Assembly (NCBI GenBank): GCA_000432015.1
Contig: HF985462.1
Coordinates: 1 to 6,504 of the forward strand
Source: Clostridium sp. CAG:1024
GTDB taxonomy: Bacteria; Bacillota; Clostridia; Christensenellales; CAG-138
DNA: 6,504 bases
Direction of reading: 5' to 3'
This document shows, one piece after another, positions 1 to 5,126 of this stretch. A program made the position numbers and the translations under genes. Under the pieces are notes generated by a model. The model searched no databases. It saw only the letters and a program-made list of their open reading frames with translations, and was not told where the DNA came from. Position 1 is the first letter of the stretch, and every line of letters starts with the position of its first letter.

Positions 1-1
1 G

Positions 2-1405
2 AACCGTCCCGCACAGGGACAGAATGGAGCTGCGGCAAGACGTCCCGCGGCGGCGCCCCGGCGCAGAGGCGCATCGAACCGCCTGTTTGCGATCGTGCTG
101 CTCGTTCTTTGCGCGGTCGGCCTTGTCCTGTATCTGACAAAGAACGCGGGCGGCGGAACGCCCGCAGAGTCGGCGGGGTCGCACGGCGTCGAGATCTCCG
201 AGGTCATGACGAGCAACAAGGGAACCGTGCCGGACGAAAACGGCGATTTCCCGGACTGGATCGAGCTGCACAATACCACCGGCTCGAAGATCGATATCGG
301 CGGCTTCGGCCTGTCCGACAGCCCGCTCGGCGTCGTCAAGTGGGCGATCCCGGCAGGGACGGAGATCGAGCCGAACGGCTATCTTATCATTTATTGCTCC
401 GGCACATTGGACGGCGGCCCGCTCCATGCGGCGTTCAAGCTTTCCGCAAGCGACGTGCTGACGCTGTCCACCGACGGCGGCGCGGTCATCGAGCAGGTGC
501 AGCTCAAGGCGGTCGCCTCCGGCATGACGCTTGCAAAGGACGCGGGCGGCGCATTCGTCGAGATGAGCCCCAGCCCCGGATACCCGAACACGCCCGAGGG
601 ACAGGCGGCCTTTGTCTCCATGCTTTCCGCGGGTGCGGGCGAGGACATCGGTGTGTATCTCAATGAATTCATGGCGTCCAACGCCTCGACGATCGTCGGA
701 CCGGACGGCAGCTACTGCGACTGGATCGAGCTGTACAATACCACGGGCAGCACGATCGACCTTTCCGGCTACGGCATTTCGGACTCGTCCGCGCAGCCGC
801 TGAAATACACCCTGCCCGATGGCACGAAGATCGAGCCGAACGGCGTTCTGCTCATATACTGCACGGGACGCGCCGGCACGTCGAACACGGCGATCGAAGC
901 GCCTTTCGGCCTACGCGCCTATCAGGAAGAGGTCGTGTTCTCGACCCCTGCGGGAAAGATCCTTGACAGTTATGCCTATACGCGGCAGGAAACCGACAAG
1001 TCCATGATGCGTTCGCCCGACGGCACGGGCGCATGGCAGCAGACCTCGCAGCCGACGCCCGGCTATCCGAACACGGCGAACGGGCTGTCGGCCTTTACCG
1101 CGTCGCTCTCGTTCGGAACGCGCGAACTGATCCTCTCCGAGGTGCTCGCCGCGAACACGACGACGCTCCGGCAGGCGGATCTGACCTATCCGGATTGGAT
1201 CGAGATCTGCAACCAGTCCGGCGAGGCCGTGAATCTTGCGGGCTACGCGCTCTCAAAGAATGCGAAAAACCCGGCAAAATGGGTGTTTCCGGACATTACG
1301 ATCGGACCGGGCGAATATATCGTGGTGCTGGCGTCGGGCAAGAACGTGACCGACACGCAAAAAAAAAAATCTAGAGACGAACTTTTCGATCTCCGCCGAG
1401 GGTGA
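2..1405 (+). CDS. N-terminal part of membrane-anchored lamin-tail/CotH surface protein (5' partial, frame broken at 1359-1369)
   Basis: This frame is open from base 2 to the TGA at 1403-1405. The first possible start inside the window is GTG at 95, but I think the true start lies upstream. The transmembrane helix begins before the GTG (…NRLFAIVLLVLCAVG…) and an Arg/Pro/Ala-rich tail, typical of a cytosolic N-terminus, precedes it in frame. The protein is therefore a single-pass N-in/C-out membrane protein. Outside the membrane it has two complete lamin-tail domains (nucleotides ~188-610 and ~653-1075), each with an I/L-S/N-E opening, a DWIEL-N motif and a closing SP-PGYPNT motif. A third LTD starts at ~1127 with LILSEV and is cut by the frame break. 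After the A run, frame 2 adds only about a dozen unrelated residues (S-R-D-E-L-F…) before stopping, while the expected LTD continuation lies in the frame of 1371-3176. LTDs in bacteria are extracellular adhesion or scaffold folds; their ligand here is unknown. Confidence 0.85.
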   Translation, partial: NRPAQGQNGAAARRPAAAPRRRGASNRLFAIVLLVLCAVGLVLYLTKNAGGGTPAESAGSHGVEISEVMTSNKGTVPDENGDFPDWIELHNTTGSKIDIGGFGLSDSPLGVVKWAIPAGTEIEPNGYLIIYCSGTLDGGPLHAAFKLSASDVLTLSTDGGAVIEQVQLKAVASGMTLAKDAGGAFVEMSPSPGYPNTPEGQAAFVSMLSAGAGEDIGVYLNEFMASNASTIVGPDGSYCDWIELYNTTGSTIDLSGYGISDSSAQPLKYTLPDGTKIEPNGVLLIYCTGRAGTSNTAIEAPFGLRAYQEEVVFSTPAGKILDSYAYTRQETDKSMMRSPDGTGAWQQTSQPTPGYPNTANGLSAFTASLSFGTRELILSEVLAANTTTLRQADLTYPDWIEICNQSGEAVNLAGYALSKNAKNPAKWVFPDITIGPGEYIVVLASGKNVTDTQKKKSRDELFDLRRG

Positions 1406-1546
1406 CGCGATCTTTCTGTTCGCCCCGGACGGTACGCTGATCGCTAAGCTCCTGCTGGGCCGCGCGCACGCGGACGTCTCCTACGGACGCTCGAACGGCC
1501 AGCTCATGTATTACGCGTCCCCGACGCCGGGCGCAGCGAACAGCGG
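188..1546 (+). repeat. Three tandem lamin-tail domain repeats, first two with a 465-base period
   Basis: The DWIEL codons recur at 254, 719 and 1193, giving spacings of 465 and 474 bases (155 and 158 codons). Repeats 1 and 2 are still similar at DNA level: gactggatcgagctg is identical at 254 and 719, and atcgagccgaacggc is identical at 365 and 830, both pairs exactly 465 bases apart. Repeat 3 is more diverged (gattggatcgagatc at 1193). The visible register conservation between repeats 1 and 2 suggests a more recent duplication of one LTD unit. Repeat boundaries are approximate. Confidence 0.8.
1359..1369 (+). other. 11-A homopolymer that breaks the LTD-CotH frame
   Basis: Eleven consecutive A residues lie inside LTD3. 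With 11 A the upstream frame reads Gln-Lys-Lys-Lys-Ser-Arg and stops at 1403-1405. With 10 A it reads Gln-Lys-Lys-Asn-Leu-Glu-Thr-Asn-Phe and continues to 3176. With 9 or 12 A it meets TAG at 1372-1374 at once. So exactly one of three run-length classes gives the full protein. The site could be a sequencing or assembly error, a true mutation, a phase-variable tract, or a site of RNA polymerase slippage; the sequence alone cannot decide. Confidence 0.9.
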
Positions 1547-3176
1547 CGGCATGATCGGGTATGCGGAAAAACCGGAGTTTTCGACGCCCGCGGGCGTATA
1601 TACCTCCGCGGAGAGCGTTTCGATCAAGGTGCCGGAGGGCTGCACCGTGCGCTATACGACCGACTGCACGACGCCGACCGAGTCCAGCCCGATCTACAGC
1701 AGCCCCATCACGGTTTCGACCAATACGGTCATTCGGGCGCGCGCATTCCGGCAGGGCTATGAGCCGAGCGATACCGCGACCGCGACCTTCTTCATCCGCA
1801 GCGGCTCGCAAACGCTCGAAAGCCATGATACGCCGTTTACGATCATCAGCCTTGTGACCGATCCGGACAATATGTTCGGCACAACGAACGGCATCTATGT
1901 TGCGGGCTCGAAATTTGCCGAAAAGGATCCCACGGGCGACGCAGCCTCTTTCACGATCCCGGACGATACGGCGAACGTGAACTGGAAGTACGCGAACTTC
2001 AACGCCCAGCACCAGACGAACCCCGATCCGCTCGGACTGAACTGGGAACGCCCCGTTCACATCGAGGTCATCGATACGAACGGCAGCTTTGAATACGGCG
2101 ACGACGCTATGGTGCGCGTGTTCGGTGCATTCTCGCGCTATAAATCGCAGAAGGGCCTCGCGCTCGTCACGCGCGGCGGCTACGGCGCAAGCGCGCTGAA
2201 CGACGCCTTTTTCGGGAATCGCACCTATACGAGCTATAAATCGCTGACGCTGCGCCCGTCCGCGATGGACTGCTTCATGTCAAAGATCCGCGACGTGCTG
2301 ATCCAGGGCCTGCTCGAGGATGCGGGGAGCATCCTTCCCACGCAGGCATACCGCCGCACGATCGTGTATATCAACGGCAAGTACTGGGGAATTTACAACC
2401 TGCGGGAAAAGGTGAACAAGTATTTTCTCGCGCAGCACTACAATATCGGCAACCCGGACGCCATCGACGTGCTCGTGGGCAACGGCGTCACGGAGGCGTC
2501 GCAGATCTCCGGGACGAACGCCTACCTCGAGTACAAGGAGCTCATCGACTGGGTCGGCTCGCATGACCTGTCGAACCCGGACAACTACGCCTATATCCAG
2601 ACGAAGATCGACGTGGAGAATTTTGCGGAATACTGCGCGATGGAGATTTTTGTCGGCAACACAGATACGGGCAACATCAAGTTCTGGAAGAGCGCGGCCT
2701 ACGATAACAAGTGGCGCTGGATTCCCTACGACTTTGACTGGGCGTTCAACCGCAACGACGACAAGAGCGAGGAATCGACTGCAGGCTACCGCCGCGATTT
2801 CTTTAAGAAATACTTCCACGAAACGGGACACGGCGTGGGCAAGGGCTTTTCGACGGTGCTTTCACGCGGCCTGCTGAAAAACAGCAATTTCCGCGCGCTG
2901 TTCCTCCAGAAGTGCGCTTTCATGTATAATGAGGTGTTCCCGACGGAGAAGATGCTCGCCCGCATCGAAGCGCTTGCTTCGGAAATGCAGTCGGAGATGA
3001 ATTACGATACGCAGCGCTGGGACGGCTTCTCGATGAAGACCTGGGAGCGCAGCATCGAAAACCTGAAGGATTCGGCAAAGAACGCGCCGGAATACTTCCT
3101 GAAATACTGCCAGAGCTACTTCTCGCTGTCCGACAGCGAAATGGTGCAGCTTTTCGGCAAAACGAGCGATAAGTGA
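1371..3176 (+). CDS. C-terminal part of the same gene: end of LTD3, chitobiase-like domain, CotH kinase domain
   Basis: This is the continuation of the upstream frame after the 11-A run. It opens with L-E-T-N-F-S-I-S-A-E-G-D, the expected second half of an LTD, and completes LTD3 with SPTPGAANSGG. The first ATG in this frame is at 1506, but it lacks a convincing ribosome binding site and lies inside LTD3, so independent translation is unlikely. A domain resembling the chitobiase/hexosaminidase C-terminal beta-sandwich follows (~1572-1797: FSTPAGVY…VRYTTD…TPT…I-RARAF). The CotH kinase domain (~1836-3050) contains YNLREKVNKYF (~2390), the N-T-D-x-x-x-N stretch (Asn 2658, Asp 2664) and IPYDFDWAF (Asp 2730 and 2736), where CotH proteins carry Asp residues for metal/ATP. 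Bacillus CotH phosphorylates spore coat proteins; this copy is predicted to be extracellular. No LPxTG anchor is visible. The visible full product would be about 1,057 residues. Stop is 10 bases before the VTC gene, so the two are very probably co-transcribed. A gene caller would list this as a separate CDS from 1506. Confidence 0.88.
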   Translation, partial: LETNFSISAEGDAIFLFAPDGTLIAKLLLGRAHADVSYGRSNGQLMYYASPTPGAANSGGMIGYAEKPEFSTPAGVYTSAESVSIKVPEGCTVRYTTDCTTPTESSPIYSSPITVSTNTVIRARAFRQGYEPSDTATATFFIRSGSQTLESHDTPFTIISLVTDPDNMFGTTNGIYVAGSKFAEKDPTGDAASFTIPDDTANVNWKYANFNAQHQTNPDPLGLNWERPVHIEVIDTNGSFEYGDDAMVRVFGAFSRYKSQKGLALVTRGGYGASALNDAFFGNRTYTSYKSLTLRPSAMDCFMSKIRDVLIQGLLEDAGSILPTQAYRRTIVYINGKYWGIYNLREKVNKYFLAQHYNIGNPDAIDVLVGNGVTEASQISGTNAYLEYKELIDWVGSHDLSNPDNYAYIQTKIDVENFAEYCAMEIFVGNTDTGNIKFWKSAAYDNKWRWIPYDFDWAFNRNDDKSEESTAGYRRDFFKKYFHETGHGVGKGFSTVLSRGLLKNSNFRALFLQKCAFMYNEVFPTEKMLARIEALASEMQSEMNYDTQRWDGFSMKTWERSIENLKDSAKNAPEYFLKYCQSYFSLSDSEMVQLFGKTSDK

Positions 3177-3186
3177 CGGAGGCGTC

Positions 3187-3900
3187 ATGGAACAGGGAAA
3201 ACAGCAGACGGCCAAGCCCTACCGGCATGAACTGAAATACGTCATTTCCGAGGGAGAGCACCGCATCCTTTCGAGGAGATTGCAGAGCGCTCTGCCGCCG
3301 GATAAGTATGCGGCAAGGAACGGCGGCGAATACTTTATCCGAAGCCTATACTTCGACGACCCCTACGATACGGCGATCGCCGAGAAGGCGGGCGGCATCC
3401 AGGTGCGCGACAAGTTCCGCATCCGCATCTACAATCTCAGCGACCGCACGATCAAGCTCGAACGCAAGCACAAGGACGGCGCATACATTCAGAAAAGCTC
3501 GCTCACGATCACCCGCGCGGAGTGCGATGCGATTATGAGCGGGCAGTACGGCTTCCTGCTCGAGCGACCGGAGCCGTTTGCCGGGCAGATGTACGGCATC
3601 CTGCGCACACGGCAGCTGCGGCCCAAGGTGCTCGTCGATTACACCCGCGAGCCGTATGTCTACCCCATCGAGGATGTGCGCATCACCTTTGACAAGAACA
3701 TTCGCACGGGGATGCGCAGCACGGATCTGTTCAATCCGGAAGTGCCGACCTACCCCGTGTCCGAGCTTCGCAATTGTATGATTCTCGAGGTCAAGTTCAA
3801 TCGGTACCTGCCGACCTATATCCAGTCGCTCGTCCAGCTCGGCGCAAGCCAGCATGTTGCGGCGAGCAAGTATGTGTTCTGCCGCCAGTACGAGTTTTGA
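3187..3900 (+). CDS. VTC-domain (polyphosphate polymerase-type) protein
   Basis: A 237-residue soluble protein matching the VTC domain of the CYTH/triphosphate-tunnel superfamily; yeast Vtc4 makes polyphosphate from ATP with such a domain. Visible in order: RHELKY (residues 13-18), FIRSLYFDD (50-58), DKFRIRIY (75-82, tunnel Arg 78 and 80), IKLERKHK (89-96), KSSL (103-106), RPKVLVDYTRE (145-155), VRITFDKNIRTG (164-175) and ILEVKFNRYLP (199-209, with Glu 201 and Lys 203 matching the metal-binding Glu and Lys strand of the family). The basic and acidic tunnel residues expected for an active enzyme are present. It has no SPX domain, signal peptide or membrane helix, so it should be cytosolic and would need a partner to reach the membrane. 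Start ATG 3187 has GGAGG at 3178-3182 and lies 10 bases after the CotH stop. Activity is inferred from the family; it could instead be a triphosphate-binding regulator. Confidence 0.9.
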   Translation: MEQGKQQTAKPYRHELKYVISEGEHRILSRRLQSALPPDKYAARNGGEYFIRSLYFDDPYDTAIAEKAGGIQVRDKFRIRIYNLSDRTIKLERKHKDGAYIQKSSLTITRAECDAIMSGQYGFLLERPEPFAGQMYGILRTRQLRPKVLVDYTREPYVYPIEDVRITFDKNIRTGMRSTDLFNPEVPTYPVSELRNCMILEVKFNRYLPTYIQSLVQLGASQHVAASKYVFCRQYEF

Positions 3901-3960
3901 CCGGCCGCGCCGGCAGTCGCATCACCTGAACCCAATGTTTTTCCGCGTGCGATCGATCGC
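3901..3960 (+). promoter_or_regulatory. Two dyads in the VTC-DUF4956 gap
   Basis: The 92-base gap 3901-3992 holds a short GC hairpin directly after the VTC stop (CCGGC-cgc-GCCGG, 3901-3913) and a perfect 12-bp palindrome GCGATCGATCGC (3949-3960, extendable by a G-U and a G-C pair). Neither is followed by a T tract, so they are not convincing terminators. They could be RNA processing or stability elements, or separate the translation of the two genes. I see no good promoter here. Confidence 0.4.
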
Positions 3961-3976
3961 GCGCCTGCAAAAGTAG

Positions 3977-3983
3977 AAGGAGG
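3977..3983 (+). promoter_or_regulatory. Strong Shine-Dalgarno site of the DUF4956 gene
   Basis: AAGGAGG sits 9 bases before ATG 3993. It is the strongest ribosome binding site in the window, stronger and better spaced than the one of the VTC gene (GGAGG, 4 bases from ATG), so DUF4956 may be made at higher stoichiometry than its partners. Confidence 0.85.
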
Positions 3984-3992
3984 AAACAAGAT

Positions 3993-4652
3993 ATGTTTGC
4001 AACTTTCCAGCTCAGCGACCTGTTTTCCGGAACGCTGAACCCCCTGCGCGTGGTACTGACGCTGCTCATCGCATTCGGCGTGGGCGGATTCCTGTACCTG
4101 ATCTATAAAAAGTCCTTTGCGGGCGTCGTCTATTCGCGCTCTTTCAACATCAGCCTCATTCTCCTGACGATGGTTTCGTCGCTCGTGCTGATGCTGATCT
4201 CCTCGAACCTGACGCTGTCGCTCGGCATGGTCGGCGCGCTGTCCATTGTGCGTTTCCGCACTGCGATCAAGGACCCGATCGACACCGTGTTCATGTTCTG
4301 GGCGGTGGGCGAAGGCCTGGCGCTCGGCGCAGGCTTTGTGGACGTCGGCCTGATCGGCGCGCTGGTCATCGGCGTGATCATGGTGCTGGTCTCGGGCGCA
4401 AAGAGCAACGGGACTGCGCCGTATCTGCTGATCCTGCACTATGATGAGCGTGCGTCCCAGCAGATCAAGGCGCTTGTCAAGCAGCTGCCCAAGGCGCGCG
4501 TCAAGTCCAAGACCGTTCAGCGCGACGGCATGGAGCTGACGGTCGAGCTGCGCATCCATGAATCCGAGACGGACTTTGTGGACAAGTTCCTCCGCGTCCC
4601 CGGCGTGTTCGATGCAACGCTTGTGGCGCATCAGGGCGATCTCATCTCCTGA
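3993..4652 (+). CDS. DUF4956 integral membrane protein
   Basis: A 219-residue protein of the DUF4956 family. Hydrophobic segments lie at about 18-38, 53-71, 96-114 and 115-134. The family signature is clear: S-L-G-M-V-G-A-L-S-I-V-R-F-R-T-A-I-K-D-P (76-95), with Arg 87, Arg 89, Lys 93 and Asp 94 at a membrane edge between helices 2 and 3, then a Gly-rich W-A-V-G-E-G-L-A-L-G-A-G helix. Residues 137-219 form a soluble domain whose predicted alternation (PYLLILHYD…IKALVKQL…MELTVELRI…FVDKFLRV…ATLVAHQ) looks like a beta-alpha-beta ferredoxin/ACT-like fold. The function of the family is not established. Its position after the VTC gene suggests it is the membrane partner of the polyphosphate enzyme, perhaps a conduit or anchor. 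The layout also recalls MgtC/SapB proteins. Start ATG 3993 is fixed by the AAGGAGG site. Confidence 0.9.
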   Translation: MFATFQLSDLFSGTLNPLRVVLTLLIAFGVGGFLYLIYKKSFAGVVYSRSFNISLILLTMVSSLVLMLISSNLTLSLGMVGALSIVRFRTAIKDPIDTVFMFWAVGEGLALGAGFVDVGLIGALVIGVIMVLVSGAKSNGTAPYLLILHYDERASQQIKALVKQLPKARVKSKTVQRDGMELTVELRIHESETDFVDKFLRVPGVFDATLVAHQGDLIS

Positions 4653-4752
4653 CGCACGAGCTGTTTATTCCGGAAAGAACACACGGCCGGCCTGCGCGGC
4701 AGTCATTTCCGCGTAGGCTGACCGAGCAAAAGGTAGACGGATTCTTCTTTTC

Positions 4753-4797
4753 TTTTTTGCCTTCCTTATCTTTCTGGAGAGAAAAAGAGGCAAAAGG
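4753..4797 (+). other. Polypyrimidine/polypurine hairpin in the 3' region of unit 1
   Basis: TTTTTTGCCT (4753-4762) pairs with AGGCAAAAGG (4788-4797) in 8 Watson-Crick and 2 G-U pairs. Inside it, tctttct and agaaaaaga give a second imperfect stem around the loop ggag. No T tract follows, so it is not a standard terminator on either strand. It may be an mRNA 3' stability structure. Confidence 0.35.
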
Positions 4798-4858
4798 AAA
4801 TCGATTGCGGGAGAGGTGCGCATCGCCGCTGTCGTTGCTTTCGCCAACATGCAGCACC

Positions 4859-4889
4859 AAACGGACGGTTCACATGAACCGTCCGTTTT
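4859..4889 (+). terminator. Rho-independent terminator
   Basis: The arms AAACGGACGGTTCA (4859-4872) and TGAACCGTCCGTTT (4875-4888) are perfect complements of 14 bp around a 2-base centre (in practice 13 bp with loop ACAT). TTTT at 4886-4889 forms the tail. It most likely ends the CotH-VTC-DUF4956 transcript, about 206 bases after the DUF4956 stop. The A tract on the left arm is short, so a reverse-direction role is weaker. No minus-strand gene lies within the window to need it. Confidence 0.75.
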
Positions 4890-5029
4890 GCGCCCATGAT
4901 GCAGGAGGTACGGGAAAGCGTCCTCCACGAAAGGCCGTCTGTCCCGTAATGCCTTGAGTTTCTTTTCTTCAAGAATAGAAAGCGTACCCTTCCTTCGTCT
5001 CAAAAAGGGGACGTACCGACCAAGCGGCG

Positions 5030-5058
5030 TTGCCGCACGGACGCTGTTGTGGTACGAT
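5030..5058 (+). promoter_or_regulatory. Sigma70-like promoter for the rRNA methyltransferase unit
   Basis: TTGCCG (5030-5035, 4/6 to TTGACA) and TACGAT (5053-5058, 4/6 to TATAAT) are separated by exactly 17 bases. Transcription would start near 5065, giving a leader of about 60 bases before ATG 5127 and placing the in-frame GTG at 5049 upstream of the transcript. A dyad GCGGC-gtt-GCCGC (5024-5036) covers the -35 element and a GGTACG hexamer (5051-5056) overlaps the -10, which would suit operator sites. Predicted from sequence only. Confidence 0.5.
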
Positions 5059-5087
5059 ATATAGCGGAATGCAAAGAACGTTATCAT

Positions 5088-5116
5088 CCGCGCCTTGTGC
5101 GCGCGGCAGCAAGGAG
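5088..5116 (+). promoter_or_regulatory. Leader hairpin plus Shine-Dalgarno site that decides the methyltransferase start
   Basis: AAGGAG (5111-5116) lies 10 bases before ATG 5127 and supports that start over the GTG at 5049. A hairpin CCGCGC-(7-base loop)-GCGCGG (5088-5106) stands 4 bases upstream of the site and may insulate or tune translation. The ATG at 5119 is only 2 bases from the site and opens a shadow frame. Confidence 0.65.
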
Positions 5117-5126
5117 CAATGACCGT

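Larger units (their letters stand above)
4653..5126. other. 474-base gap between the two transcription units
   Basis: No credible gene here: short open frames on either strand cross the terminator palindrome and lack ribosome binding sites. Contents in order: a GC-rich stretch with GGCCGGCC (4685-4692), a pyrimidine-to-purine run forming a hairpin (4753-4797), a terminator (4859-4889), four GGTACG/CGTACC hexamers (4907, 4983, 5012, 5051), a promoter candidate (5030-5058) and a 5' leader with a GC hairpin. The stretch around 4740-4800 is much more A+T-rich than the flanking genes. Confidence 0.7.

Noticed and set aside
6..20. A short hairpin GTCCC-gcaca-GGGAC at the window start
   Set aside because: Five base pairs inside coding sequence, expected by chance in G+C-rich DNA.
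95..97. GTG 95 as the true start of the LTD-CotH gene
   Set aside because: The hydrophobic helix starts before it and the frame stays open to the window edge with a typical basic cytosolic tail. There is no clear Shine-Dalgarno site in front.
1370..1375. TCTAGA next to the A run as a sign of a cloning junction
   Set aside because: Protein similarity continues smoothly across it when one A is removed, so there is no evidence of a junction.
1371..2060. A 229-codon minus-strand frame opposite the CotH gene
   Set aside because: Arg/Ala/Val-rich antisense shadow; the plus strand encodes LTD, chitobiase-like and CotH domains.
3816..4631. A 271-codon minus-strand frame opposite DUF4956
   Set aside because: The plus-strand frame has clear family motifs and a strong ribosome binding site; the reverse product is His/Asp/Arg/Gln-rich low-complexity sequence.
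4757..4972. Small open frames of 66-68 codons on both strands in the gap
   Set aside because: Both run through the terminator palindrome and share its translated repeat; neither has a ribosome binding site or a recognisable composition.
5049..5126. A 26-residue N-terminal extension of RlmI from GTG 5049
   Set aside because: No family similarity, no ribosome binding site, and the GTG lies upstream of the predicted transcription start. ATG 5127 has AAGGAG at a good distance.
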